Source: a virus
Virus record (IMG/VR): IMGVR_UViG_3300027832_000011
Span: 1 to 64,000 of that record
Length of the DNA: 64,000 nt
Reading direction: 5' to 3' (one strand)
The notes under the pieces were generated by a model. It saw only the letters and a list, made by a program, of their open reading frames with translations. It was not told the origin of the DNA and did no database searches. Positions 1-7,229 of this stretch are shown here, in pieces. Each line of letters starts with the position of its first letter. Position 1 is the first letter of the stretch. A program made the position numbers and the translations under genes.

Positions 1-42
1 CACGGGTTTGGCAAAATGGCTGTTTAGTTCTTCTATCAACAT
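1..42 (-). CDS. 5' end of a cassette gene cut by the left edge
   Basis: The first 14 codons (MLIEELNSHFAKPV) of a gene that continues beyond the left edge. They are identical in DNA to the first 14 codons of the gene at 3802-4491, because both starts lie inside the same duplicated attC-like repeat. What follows outside the window is unknown: either a second copy of the same methyltransferase or another cassette fused to this start. Confidence 0.4.
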   Translation of the reverse strand, partial: MLIEELNSHFAKPV

Positions 43-119
43 TTGTTTTTAATTTTTAAGTTTAGTTTTTCAATTTAGCATTCGGTTCAGCCACTTCGCC
101 AAGCCCGAACCCGTTAGTG
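1..119 (-). repeat. attC-like site, exact copy of 4450-4565
   Basis: Bases 1-116 are identical to 4450-4565. The arms pair as GGTTTGGC-(aaaa)-TGGCTG with CAGCCA-(cttc)-GCCAAGCC, leaving an unpaired bubble as in attC. The TTA at 114-116 is both the stop of the next gene and part of the terminal GTTA box. The outer box on the left side is cut by the window edge. Confidence 0.7.
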
Positions 120-908
120 GCAATACTCCAAAGCCCTCCGAACAGCTATATCGAAATATTGTTTTTCCTTTTCTATCCCTATTGATTTGCGATTTAATTT
201 GATACAAGCCAAATTAGTTGTCCCTGACCCCATCGTATTGTCTAAAACTATATCGCCTTTATCAGTATAAGATTTCACAAGCATTTCAAGTAAAGCAATA
301 GGTTTTTGTGTCGGGTGAATAGTTCCATCAAGTTTAGTTTTCTGTTTATCCGAAGCAAATACTTGTACGCTTCGTGGGTATCTATCAGTTTCTCCACCAC
401 CGCTTACGTCTTGTTTTACTTTTCCATATACTTCTGTTTTATTACAAACTTCCGCTCTTTTTGTATAAGTATTTATAGGGCTATGCCCTTCGGTTTTTTG
501 TGGGTTAAACTTTGGGCTTTTCTTATAAAACACTAAAATATTTTCGTGTGCTTTCATAGGCATTTTCTTTGCGTTAAAATATCCAGTTGCCTGTGTTTTC
601 TCCCAAATCCATTCGTATTTTAACCATTCTAAATTTGAGCATCCAAGCACTTTATCAAATGGTGTTTGAGCAAATAAAATCACTACCCCATTTTTTTTAA
701 GTATTCTTTTGTATTGCTCCCAAAGTTTTCCCAAATCTAAAACCGAATCCCATTTGCAGTTAGTAGTTCCGTAAGGTAAATCACAAATTATGGCATCAAT
801 AGTATTGTCCTCTATAAAAGGAAAAATATCGAAGCAATCAGCATTAAGAAAAGTACTGCCACTAACATCGGTTTGGCAAAATTGGGGGTTTATTGGTTTA
901 TTAAACAT
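114..908 (-). CDS. DNA methyltransferase, beta-type N4-cytosine/N6-adenine
   Basis: A 264-residue SAM-dependent DNA methyltransferase acting on exocyclic amino groups. The catalytic motif IV is DLPYGTT near residue 45, a DPPY variant. The SAM-binding motif I (DNTMGSGTT) lies near the C-terminus, next to HPTQKP. Motif IV before motif I is the beta-class order, and the length is normal for phage orphan enzymes. No restriction partner is visible, so self-protection or host mimicry is the likely role. The start is inside the preceding attC-like palindrome (862-991), so the first 14 residues or so come from the recombination site. No other ATG precedes the conserved core. The stop TAA is part of the next attC box. 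Confidence 0.88.
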   Translation of the reverse strand: MFNKPINPQFCQTDVSGSTFLNADCFDIFPFIEDNTIDAIICDLPYGTTNCKWDSVLDLGKLWEQYKRILKKNGVVILFAQTPFDKVLGCSNLEWLKYEWIWEKTQATGYFNAKKMPMKAHENILVFYKKSPKFNPQKTEGHSPINTYTKRAEVCNKTEVYGKVKQDVSGGGETDRYPRSVQVFASDKQKTKLDGTIHPTQKPIALLEMLVKSYTDKGDIVLDNTMGSGTTNLACIKLNRKSIGIEKEKQYFDIAVRRALEYCH

Positions 909-991
909 TTATGATTTTAATTAACATTAGTGATAATTTGAGCGTTTCGTTTTCAAAGCCCCCAACTTCGCCAAGTCGAGGCTTGTTAGGC
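862..991 (-). repeat. attC-like site with a start codon in its loop
   Basis: On the plus strand CTAACATCGGTTTGGC-aaaa-TTGGGGG (862-890) pairs with CCCCCAA-cttc-GCCAAGTC (960-978). It ends in GTTAGGC (985-991), a perfect GTTRRRY box. The ATG of the downstream methyltransferase (908) sits in the loop. Confidence 0.75.
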
Positions 992-1192
992 GACAGCTTC
1001 CACTACCGCAGAAAGTAAGCCGTAAAATTCAGGATTTCCACAATTTGGGCAAACTAAATTAGTCCAACCTTCACTATCTTTTTGCTTTGCTTTTTGTTCG
1101 TCTGTACCTTGCCATTTACATTTCTTTTTTGAGCATTCGTAATGTGTGATTTTAACTTTATCAGACATTATTGAGTATTTGCGTTTTGCCAT
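986..1192 (-). CDS. Small zinc-ribbon protein
   Basis: A 68-residue protein with an N-terminal CSKKKC cluster and a C-terminal CPNCG cluster, which together can bind one zinc ion. Its target is unknown. It overlaps the preceding gene by one base (TAATG), so the two are translationally coupled and share one cassette. Its stop TAA is inside the GCCTAAC box of the attC-like site. Confidence 0.6.
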   Translation of the reverse strand: MAKRKYSIMSDKVKITHYECSKKKCKWQGTDEQKAKQKDSEGWTNLVCPNCGNPEFYGLLSAVVEAVA

Positions 1193-1464
1193 TACGATTG
1201 ATTTATAGTTTCAGAATCTTCATACAAAGGCTTTCCAATAAATGGGCAAAATTTTGCGTAAACCATCATTTCTTTGTAAGTCTTAGAATAGTTTTCTCCT
1301 TTTTTTGTTCGATACATACACGGTATCATTAAATGCCTGCCTTCTGTACTTCCTAAGAAAAAAGTTGAAGCATTAAAACCCGCTTGAGGGTCGTTTGTTT
1401 TTTCTCTAACTGCTTTTTCAGTTTCCGTAATTGCACTCCAATTTTCTGAAATTTTCTTTTCCAT
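1192..1464 (-). CDS. Hypothetical protein, first gene of a two-gene cassette
   Basis: A 90-residue soluble protein of no recognised family. It has a charged N-terminus and a Gly/aromatic core (GFNASTFFLG). The ATG lies about 50 bp after the GTTAGGC box of the upstream attC-like site, the usual place for a cassette start. It overlaps the zinc-ribbon gene by one base. Confidence 0.55.
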   Translation of the reverse strand: MEKKISENWSAITETEKAVREKTNDPQAGFNASTFFLGSTEGRHLMIPCMYRTKKGENYSKTYKEMMVYAKFCPFIGKPLYEDSETINQS

Positions 1465-1517
1465 TTTTGTATTTATTTAATAATTAATATTTGTTGTTGT
1501 AAATAAAAAGCCGAATC

Positions 1518-1650
1518 GCCTAACACGTGTTTTGCGACATTGTGAGTTTGCTGGTTCAATCGTGTTCAGTGTTCGCATTATATTTATTTTTGAGTTCATG
1601 TTTAATTTTTCCGAAGTTCACAACCTCGCAAAGCACGGAAACGTTATAAG
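1518..1650 (-). repeat. attC-like site
   Basis: GCCTAACACGTGTTTTGCG-aca-TTGTGA (from 1518) pairs with TCACAA-cct-CGCAAAGCACG, ending ACGTTATAAG at 1650. There is a long loop of about 70 bp. The unpaired aca/cct bubble is at the same place as in the other sites. Confidence 0.75.
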
Positions 1651-1655
1651 CAACC

Positions 1656-1976
1656 CTAAAACAAGCGTAACGACCTGAACCAATTTAAAATTCTATTCTT
1701 TTCACCGAGAGGATAACCCCATTTTCCAGTAACAATAAAGGCAAACGGTAACGCTATAAGCATTAGTAACATAAGCACAATTGCGAACGGTAACGTTAAT
1801 CGCATCCACACGTTTACAGGTGTCTTTTTTTCAGTGAAGAAATCAACTCCTAATTCTTGCCATCTATCACACATTTCTTCGCTAGGCACTTTGTTTAATT
1901 CAGGGAATATTTCTCTGAATTTTGGAATGTAATTCGCATCGTTGTGCGACCAAGTCCGTTTTAATTTTCTATACAT
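1656..1976 (-). CDS. Membrane protein with one hydrophobic hairpin
   Basis: A 106-residue protein. The N-terminal half is soluble, with Trp and His residues. A segment at about residues 60-88 (RLTLPFAIVLMLLMLIALPF) is one long or two short membrane spans. The C-terminus is basic (NRILNWFRSLRLF). No family recognised. It is a single-gene cassette flanked by attC-like sites on both sides. Confidence 0.5.
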   Translation of the reverse strand: MYRKLKRTWSHNDANYIPKFREIFPELNKVPSEEMCDRWQELGVDFFTEKKTPVNVWMRLTLPFAIVLMLLMLIALPFAFIVTGKWGYPLGEKNRILNWFRSLRLF

Positions 1977-2014
1977 ATTTTAGTTTTAATTGATTAATTC
2001 CGAAAGAAGGGCAG

Positions 2015-2085
2015 CTTATAACCGCACCTACACGCAATTTTTGTGAAAAACAAAAACTGCAAGTGTAGCTGCGAAGCGTTATAAG
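2015..2085 (-). repeat. attC-like site, compact
   Basis: CTTATAACcGC-ac-CTACAC at the left pairs with GTGTAG-ct-GCgaagcGTTATAAG at the right. Outer 8-bp boxes are perfectly complementary and the central loop is short. This is the clearest compact member of the set: about 71 bp, within the usual attC size. Confidence 0.8.
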
Positions 2086-2091
2086 AAATAG

Positions 2092-2283
2092 CTAACTAAT
2101 ATCTATTTCATTACCACTTTTAGGATGAACTCGCATGTAATCGTCAGTTCCATCTAAAGATATTTTATTGATTGTTAATCTACCATCTATTGATTCAGAT
2201 AACCTATATCTATTGCCGTTTATCTCTATGGTAGCATTTCTAACTTCGATGTATTCTTCGTCCCTTTTTATTTGTATTTTCAT
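2092..2283 (-). CDS. Hypothetical small protein
   Basis: A 63-residue acidic protein, apparently all beta (alternating hydrophobic residues in EVRNATIEINGNRYRL). No family recognised. It is the only gene in its cassette; the start lies about 35 bp after a GTTATAAG box and the stop is just before the next ATAAC box. Confidence 0.45.
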   Translation of the reverse strand: MKIQIKRDEEYIEVRNATIEINGNRYRLSESIDGRLTINKISLDGTDDYMRVHPKSGNEIDIS

Positions 2284-2314
2284 AATTACTTTTGGTTTAA
2301 TTTACCCGCTACTT

Positions 2315-2397
2315 CTTATAACAGGTGTTTGTAAATACCAGCCGAATTTATGTTGGTGTGTAGGCTGGCATCTACAAGCAACGGGAACGTTATGTGC
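2315..2397 (-). repeat. attC-like site
   Basis: CTTATAACAGGTGTTTGTA-aata-CCAGCC pairs with GGCTGG-catc-TACAAGC, ending ACGTTATGTG. The bubble aata/catc corresponds to the unpaired central spacer of attC sites. Confidence 0.75.
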
Positions 2398-2401
2398 AAG
2401 G

Positions 2402-2839
2402 CTACTTCTCGTTTTCAAAACAACCTATTCTCTCAAGATAATTCTCAATTGTTTTCCAACAAGCAAATGGTCTTTGAGATAATTCTAAATTGTAAATTAA
2501 AGGGCAACCTAGCGCACTATCATCAATCATTAATTCAGCATAACTTTTCGGAGAAGTTGTCCAATTTAATTGTGTTGGATTTTTTTGAATACCGTAAAGT
2601 TTAATTTCATTTTGATTAAACCAATTTACAGCATCTGTTAAAAATTTACCTGTAACATTTTGAATTGTTGGGTCAATAACTGGTTTTGCTTCTTTTCTGT
2701 CTGAACGCATAGTAAATAATATTAATTGATGTCCGTTATCAACTAATCTTTTTAATACTTTTTCAGCACCAATACCTTTTCCAATATTTGGGAAATCGTG
2801 AGTTACACAAGTTCCGTCAAAATCAATATTTATTGTCAT
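2402..2839 (-). CDS. HAD-superfamily hydrolase-like protein
   Basis: A 145-residue protein with the HAD motifs in order: IDFDGT at residues 5-10 (nucleophile Asp and acid/base Asp), TMRSD near residue 43 (motif II Thr), and MIDDSALGCPL near residue 110 (motif IV acidic pair). It would be a small cap-less phosphatase. The substrate is not evident; nucleotide or polynucleotide 3'/5'-phosphates are typical for phage members. It is a single-gene cassette; the start follows the box GTTATGTG by about 25 bp. Confidence 0.7.
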   Translation of the reverse strand: MTINIDFDGTCVTHDFPNIGKGIGAEKVLKRLVDNGHQLILFTMRSDRKEAKPVIDPTIQNVTGKFLTDAVNWFNQNEIKLYGIQKNPTQLNWTTSPKSYAELMIDDSALGCPLIYNLELSQRPFACWKTIENYLERIGCFENEK

Positions 2840-2864
2840 AATTTAGTTTTAATTACCCGTCCAG

Positions 2865-3145
2865 CACATAACAAGTGTTTGGCAAAAAAGCGGGTTTGGT
2901 TTATAATTCAAGTTTTTTTATTCTAATTGCGTTTATTGGTTTCTGAAAATCTCGTTTTCGAAATCCGCTTCTTCGCAAAGCACTCGGACGATGAGAAAAA
3001 GACTCCGTCTTTCCCTCATCAAGCCTCGACTACGTCGGACGACGAGAAAAGTCCTTTCAGTCCTTCTCTCATCTCCAACTTGGACTCATTTCTTTCGAGA
3101 GAAATCTCTCTCAGAAACGAAGACCAAGTCGAGGCTTGTTATAGG
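2865..3145 (-). repeat. Composite, highly structured attC-like spacer
   Basis: It begins CACATAACAAGTGTTTGGC-aaaaaa-GCGG, which pairs with CCGC-ttcttc-GCAAAGCAC (about 2965-2983). A second inverted repeat follows: CAAGCCTCGACT near 3018 pairs with AGTCGAGGCTTG before the final GTTATAGG box. Inside are further hairpins, such as GATGAG...CTCATC and GAGAGA...TCTCTC. The right arm AAGTCGAGGCTTGTTA also occurs at the site ending at 991. It holds no gene and looks like two fused or nested attC sites. Confidence 0.6.
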
Positions 3146-3150
3146 AAATA

Positions 3151-3705
3151 TTATTTTTTCAGAACGTTCTCGAATACTATGACGTTTTCCAAAACATTAC
3201 TACATAAAAATACACTTGAAAAAGGTGGATTTAAACTTGGTTTTTGGTCGTCATAACTTTTAAAATAACTTATTCTTTTATCGAAATACATTACTTCAAT
3301 TTTATTATTCTTAAACATTTCAAATCGTTTTTTACTTTCAAACAATCCTACAACTCCAACAAGCATTGCAAATGGTATTCCTAATTCAAATAGTTTCAAA
3401 AAAACTTATGCTTTTATTGAGTAAGGTGGATTTGAAATAATATAATCAAAATTTTTACACTTTTCTTTATTTGCGTCAAAAAAATCAAAACCATCTTCAA
3501 TATGGCTATTGCTCACAATATGTCCTTGTTTGGTTAATAATTTCACAAAGTTACTTTCTTTAGTATCAAATGGACACCATATTTTACTATTTGATTTTAA
3601 GTGTTTTAATAATGGTTCAATCGCATAAGTTGGAGTGTAAAACTCATCATTTGGATTTATTTTTCCTTGCTTTTCAGCTTTGTTTGTAATCAAATCTAAT
3701 TTCAT
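3151..3705 (-). pseudogene. DNA methylase-like gene interrupted by one in-frame TAA
   Basis: The right part (3406-3705) encodes 99 residues ending with the catalytic motif SNPPYSIKA and then TAA. The left part (3151-3399) continues in the same frame with VFLKLFELGIPFAMLVG, which is how phage N6-adenine methylase-like proteins usually continue after NPPYS. Only a single TAA codon, at 3406-3408, separates the halves. The gene is therefore a full-length 184-residue methylase-like gene with one nonsense codon. A downstream restart at MKLFELG would give an 82-residue fragment. Assembly error at the stop is possible. No functional partner is seen. Confidence 0.65.
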
Positions 3706-3739
3706 ATTTAGTTAATTTAGTTTATAAAAAATAATACAT

Positions 3740-3808
3740 CCTATAACAGCACCTAACCAAAATTTTTGCAAGGGCAAAAACTATCGGTTAGCTGCAAAAC
3801 GTTATCGG
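3740..3808 (-). repeat. attC-like site, compact
   Basis: CTATAACAGCACCTAACC pairs with GGTTAGCTGCAAAACGTTATCGG around the inner hairpin TTTTTGC-aagg-GCAAAAA. It is about 69 bp with both boxes intact. The TTA at 3802-3804 is the stop of the next gene. Confidence 0.8.
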
Positions 3809-4491
3809 CAAGCGTAAGACGACCACTGCACAGCCATAGCGTTTGCAATTCCATCAAATGTTTTGCTTCTTAATTTTGCTCTTTCATCTTTCGGTAACTT
3901 CCAAGCATCGGCATACCAAGTAGGCATACTTTTACCGCTCGCAAATTCAGTTCGTTTGGGTGGCTCAACAATATTTGTTGGTTCTAATTTTGGCAATCCT
4001 TTCAACCATAAGCAAGTCTTTTTTTCAAACGCATCGCCAAATTGATAAGGGTTTATAATTTGGTCAGGTTTTCGCCATTCACTACTCATTATGCCTACGG
4101 GGTTTTCAATCGCTATAAATTTGCAATCAGCATCAGCAAACATTTTAAAGAATTTAATTGCAAACTCTCTGTCTTTGTGCCTTTGTATTGCTTGTTCTCC
4201 ATAGCGTTCAATATTAAACCATCTATTCCCTGTTACGGTAATATAAGTGCAAGGCGGAAACGCAATTATCATATCCCATTTTAATTTTAGCAAGTCTGTT
4301 ACATCTTCTTGTAAATGCCATTCAGGGTGTCCACCACTTTCAGGCAGTAAATCACAGCTAAATGCTTCGTGTCCTAATTTGCGTAACTCCTTTGTAACAG
4401 ATTGGCTTTCCTCACAAGCAACAAGCACTCGGAGAACGCCAGCCGATAACACGGGTTTGGCAAAATGGCTGTTTAGTTCTTCTATCAACAT
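3802..4491 (-). CDS. DNA cytosine-5 methyltransferase-like protein
   Basis: A 229-residue protein. A degenerate SAM-binding motif I (LVACEESQSVTKELRKLGH) near residue 25 is followed by FPPCTY near residue 75, the Pro-Cys motif IV of C5 methyltransferases, and a C-terminal conserved block with WRKPD and the Lys/Cys-rich ending. Similar short C5-methylase-like proteins are common in phages. The usual target-recognition domain is short or absent, so activity is uncertain. The start and the first 14 codons lie inside the duplicated attC-like repeat; a GTG at codon 14 or 22 is an alternative. The stop is part of the next box. Confidence 0.7.
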   Translation of the reverse strand: MLIEELNSHFAKPVLSAGVLRVLVACEESQSVTKELRKLGHEAFSCDLLPESGGHPEWHLQEDVTDLLKLKWDMIIAFPPCTYITVTGNRWFNIERYGEQAIQRHKDREFAIKFFKMFADADCKFIAIENPVGIMSSEWRKPDQIINPYQFGDAFEKKTCLWLKGLPKLEPTNIVEPPKRTEFASGKSMPTWYADAWKLPKDERAKLRSKTFDGIANAMAVQWSSYACR

Positions 4492-4568
4492 TTGTTTTTA
4501 ATTTTTAAGTTTAGTTTTTCAATTTAGCATTCGGTTCAGCCACTTCGCCAAGCCCGAACCCGTTATAT
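4444..4568 (-). repeat. attC-like site, second copy of the 116-bp repeat
   Basis: Bases 4450-4565 are identical to 1-116. The full site starts CCGATAACACGGGTTTGGC and ends CCCGTTATATG. The loop carries the ATG at 4489-4491 used by the C5-methylase-like gene, plus an A/T-rich leader. Confidence 0.78.
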
Positions 4569-4702
4569 GAAATAGGGTGGCAGAGCTTCGATTGAACATT
4601 CTGTTAGAAAAATCAAATAAAAGCCCAACCACTAACAGCATATATAAAAAATGGTGGGTTCGCTATTTACGTAACAGACACAAAGCGATGGACCGTTATA
4701 GG
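4566..4702 (-). other. Very short cassette, coding status unclear
   Basis: Only about 65 bp separate the attC-like boxes at 4568 and 4634, so this cassette holds no normal gene. A 40-codon ATG frame runs from 4641 to 4519, through the next attC-like site, and would encode a hydrophobic N-terminus (MLLVVGLLFDF). It could be a tiny membrane peptide, a non-coding cassette or a deletion remnant. Confidence 0.35.
4631..4702 (-). repeat. attC-like site
   Basis: The left box ACTAACAGC and right box CCGTTATAGG are present. The arms are only weakly complementary (CCCAACC before the box, GGTGGGTT inside). It is less regular than its neighbours. Confidence 0.5.
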
Positions 4703-5038
4703 TTATTTTAGAACAGACCCTAATAAGTCCAACATTTCCTCAATAGACCAATCTTTTTTTACAAATTTGTAAGACCCATTTTTTAACTCTTTAAATTTTG
4801 GGAAAAGGTAAAATTCGTGAATAACGCTTCTAAACTCTTTACCTATAAAAGAAATTTCATACCCTGTTTTTTCAAAGTGTTTGTTTAATTTATTTGACAG
4901 TCTTGTGCATTTGTTTTCTGTGTCGGCTTTTTGCCAGCACTTTAAAAACGGAATATATTTTCCTTCTTCCCAAAGCGGGTAAGTGATAAATTCTTCACTT
5001 ATGAATGGTATTAATTTTTCTATTTTTTGATTTATCAT
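4703..5038 (-). CDS. Hypothetical protein
   Basis: A 111-residue soluble, Lys-rich, mostly helical protein with aromatic clusters (EFYLFPKFKEL). No family recognised. It is a single-gene cassette; the start follows the GTTATAGG box by about 30 bp and the stop lies in TTATTTTAG just before the next box. Confidence 0.5.
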   Translation of the reverse strand: MINQKIEKLIPFISEEFITYPLWEEGKYIPFLKCWQKADTENKCTRLSNKLNKHFEKTGYEISFIGKEFRSVIHEFYLFPKFKELKNGSYKFVKKDWSIEEMLDLLGSVLK

Positions 5039-5069
5039 ATTTTTAAATTTAATTCGTGAATAAAAACAA

Positions 5070-5155
5070 CCTATAACGCACGCTTGGTAAAAGTGGTGGT
5101 TTGAAAATTTGCGCTTCTATGCCCCACCTGACACAAACCCGAAAACGTTGTGTGT
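5070..5155 (-). repeat. attC-like site
   Basis: The left box CCTATAACGC and right box ACGTTGTGTG are present. The inner arms GTGGTGG and CCCCACC pair. The right box has GTTG instead of GTTA. Confidence 0.5.
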
Positions 5156-5174
5156 AAGACTAAGATTTCCTTTA

Positions 5175-5360
5175 TTAACACGATTGGTCGCATCCGTTAC
5201 CTAAACAACAAGATAATCCACACCAACCTGTTTTATTATCGTAAATTTCATCACATTCTTCGCAAATATCTTTTCCAGTGTATTCACCATATTTATCACA
5301 ATACTCATCGCATCCTTCGCAATATAATTGACATTGTTATGTTTTTTCGTAACTTTTCAT
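5175..5360 (-). pseudogene. Cysteine-rich small protein with an in-frame stop at codon 8
   Basis: The frame begins MKSYEKT, meets TAA, and continues QCQLYCEGCDEYC and on to GCDQSC before its normal TAA. The 61 codons contain about 13 cysteines in CxxC pairs, so a zinc-binding or disulfide-rich fold is likely. No alternative ATG lies between the stop and the first Cys. It is either a decayed gene, an assembly error, or started from a non-ATG codon. It is the only coding content of this cassette. Confidence 0.5.
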
Positions 5361-5374
5361 AATATATTTAGTTT

Positions 5375-5406
5375 TATAAACCCACCAAGCACTAGGACGT
5401 TAGTGG
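5375..5406 (-). repeat. attC-like half site
   Basis: CACCAAGCACTAGGACGTTAGTGG resembles the right half of the other sites and supplies the TTA stop of the next gene at 5400-5402. No matching left half is evident. Confidence 0.35.
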
Positions 5407-5669
5407 TAATTTAATAGAACGGCAGACTTTAGATTACTCGCACCATCTGACGTGTCTATAAACATTCCATAATTGAAGTAAAGATTATTTTTAGTTTGTA
5501 AAATAATTTCCTTTGTTCTTGTCTTTACTTCAACAATTTCAAACACCTTAAATCGAAATGATTTTCTTGGGTAGTCGTGCATATCTCGGTGAAATTCACA
5601 AGCTATTGTGTCGCCTTTTTGCAAACCTTCAAAGTCTGCTACTGTTTTTAATTCTTTACTTTGTATCAT
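5400..5669 (-). CDS. Hypothetical protein, last gene of a three-gene cassette
   Basis: An 89-residue protein, probably a small beta-barrel (alternating FRFKVFEIVEVKTRTKEII). The N-terminal part, FEGLQKGDTIACEFHRD, resembles a turn-rich domain. No family recognised. It overlaps the preceding 56-residue gene by four bases (ATGA). The TAA stop is part of the attC-like box. Confidence 0.5.
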   Translation of the reverse strand: MIQSKELKTVADFEGLQKGDTIACEFHRDMHDYPRKSFRFKVFEIVEVKTRTKEIILQTKNNLYFNYGMFIDTSDGASNLKSAVLLNYH

Positions 5670-5836
5670 TTTTGGTACTTTACGAGTGTTTTGTCGATTA
5701 AAAATCTAACCTTAAATCTTCCTAAATTGTCAGTTTTTATAGTTTGTTTGGAGTTCTCCCCAAGTCTATTTTTAAAATCTATTGCGTGTTTTTCACTATA
5801 AAAAACTTTAGTCGCATATTTTTGAATCCCTTTCAT
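5666..5836 (-). CDS. Small hypothetical protein
   Basis: A 56-residue basic protein (MKGIQKYATKVFYSE to TLVKYQK). It resembles a short beta-rich nucleic-acid-binding protein by charge only; no family is recognised. The TGA stop overlaps the ATG of the next gene. The upstream cupin gene ends 8 bp before its start, so the three genes form one transcription unit inside one cassette. Confidence 0.5.
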   Translation of the reverse strand: MKGIQKYATKVFYSEKHAIDFKNRLGENSKQTIKTDNLGRFKVRFLIDKTLVKYQK

Positions 5837-5844
5837 AATTAAAG

Positions 5845-6339
5845 CTACTTATAATATTGGTGAATAGAATGTCGTTTTTCGTTTTGAGAATCAATTTTAT
5901 TAGAATGCCCGATAAACCATATTCCATTTGATTTTTTACACCACAATTTTTTATTATTTACTGTTCTTTGAAAAATCCCATCAGTTTCTTTTTCTTTTCT
6001 TGTATTGAAAGCATTCCATTTGTATTTACCGTAGGCAATAAATAACGTTATAGTTGATTCTCCTTTTATCTCATCAATTCTATGATAACAGGAATGCTTT
6101 CTTTTTATAATTGATAAAAAACCATGGCTACGCACTTTTTCAATCTTATTCTCTATAAAAGTTTCACTGTACCCACCTTTTAAAATTATTGATATATAGT
6201 TGAATGGGTGATTATGAAAAAGAGTTGTTCTGTCTTTATCAGTAATTTTATGTAATCTTATATGTAAATTTCTGATTTTTACTAAAGTGTATCTCTGTAA
6301 AAAATCTTTAATGTTTGTGTATGGTTTGAATAAAGTCAT
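5845..6339 (-). CDS. Cupin-like protein
   Basis: A 164-residue protein whose core reads LHKITDKDRTTLFHNHPFNYISIILKG. It has the HxH(x)n pattern of the first cupin motif, followed by GGYSE and a second His further on (RKHSCYHRID), as expected for a metal-binding double-stranded beta-helix. The similar phage and bacterial proteins are often annotated as cupins of unknown substrate. It is the first gene of a three-gene cassette. Confidence 0.6.
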   Translation of the reverse strand: MTLFKPYTNIKDFLQRYTLVKIRNLHIRLHKITDKDRTTLFHNHPFNYISIILKGGYSETFIENKIEKVRSHGFLSIIKRKHSCYHRIDEIKGESTITLFIAYGKYKWNAFNTRKEKETDGIFQRTVNNKKLWCKKSNGIWFIGHSNKIDSQNEKRHSIHQYYK

Positions 6340-6376
6340 TCTATTAAAATTTATTGTTTAATAATCCGAAACGAGA

Positions 6377-6505
6377 GCATAACAACACCTAAACAAGATG
6401 ATTGGCTCGGTGCTTCGTTTTAAAGTTTATCGTTTGAATTACCCATTGTTCTTCTTATTAAAATCAACCACCTCGTTTAGCTTCGAAAAGTAACTGTCTA
6501 TGCTG
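6377..6505 (-). repeat. attC-like site
   Basis: GCATAACAACACCTAAACAAG pairs with CTCGTTTAGCTTC and the outer GCATAAC with GTCTATGC. The right box is imperfect (one inserted base). The loop is about 80 bp. Confidence 0.6.
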
Positions 6506-6508
6506 CAA

Positions 6509-6817
6509 TTAAGTAATTAAGAAAATTTTAAAATCTAATAGTTGCTTTTCCGCTTCTTCTAAAGTGTGAAAGCTTCCTAACCCTATTGTTTTACCTTTAA
6601 ACTCCATAGACACATAAAACAATCTGTTTTTTTTATTATAATATATTCTTTTTGGCATTATTTTACTATGTTCATTATAAAATAATTTACTAAATTCAGA
6701 ATAAATATTATAATCTAAATCTTCAATACCTGTGCTTTTACCTAAAGATAATTGTTTTTTATTAACTCTATCGTAAAATTTTATATACCCGTTAATGTCT
6801 ATTCTGATAAATTTCAT
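6509..6817 (-). CDS. AP2-like DNA-binding domain protein
   Basis: A 102-residue protein. The C-terminal half (about residues 55-100) reads PKRIYYNKKNRLFYVSMEF, then GKTIGLGSFHTLEEAEKQLLDFK. It has the three strands and helix of AP2/ERF-like domains found in phage homing endonucleases and integrases. No nuclease domain is attached. The ATG at 6817 follows the GTTATCA box by about 35 bp. A longer frame to 6859 would read through that box and is less likely. Confidence 0.5.
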   Translation of the reverse strand: MKFIRIDINGYIKFYDRVNKKQLSLGKSTGIEDLDYNIYSEFSKLFYNEHSKIMPKRIYYNKKNRLFYVSMEFKGKTIGLGSFHTLEEAEKQLLDFKIFLIT

Positions 6818-6941
6818 AATATTTTTTATTTTTAAAACCCGCACAAATGATAACAGCATATTTGCGCTATTGCCGTACTAGGATTTGGTTGTTATTTTGT
6901 ATTTCAATAAATTCGGTATTTTATAACTTCAGGTAGGTTTT

Positions 6942-7220
6942 TTACATTAACTTTATTTTAAGGTTTTTAAGTATTTCTTTCCCAATTATCACATCAACTT
7001 CTTTATGATGTTTTATGTCGTCATATTGCTCTTTAAATTGCCATTCGCACTTATCTTTTATTTGTTCTGTGTATCCATCACGTATTACACCATACACTGA
7101 TTGTAACGCATATTCCTCATCCTTTATAGTATCATCATAAACATATCCTTTAATGTTTTGGGAAAATATTTTCTGAATATCAATTTCAACTTCTGTTTCT
7201 ATTTTAAACTTCATTACCAT
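6942..7220 (-). CDS. Hypothetical protein
   Basis: A 92-residue acidic protein starting MVMKFKIETEVEIDIQKIF. It reads as a beta strand followed by helices, with a Trp-Gln-Phe motif. No family recognised. The start lies about 12 bp after a GTTATAAG box; the downstream spacer has no clear attC. Confidence 0.5.
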   Translation of the reverse strand: MVMKFKIETEVEIDIQKIFSQNIKGYVYDDTIKDEEYALQSVYGVIRDGYTEQIKDKCEWQFKEQYDDIKHHKEVDVIIGKEILKNLKIKLM

Positions 7221-7229
7221 AATAAAAGC

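Noticed and set aside
3406-5340. Recoding of TAA as an amino acid in this phage
   Set aside because: TAA is the normal stop of many genes in the window, including the attC-linked ones. Two isolated interruptions are better read as decay or error.
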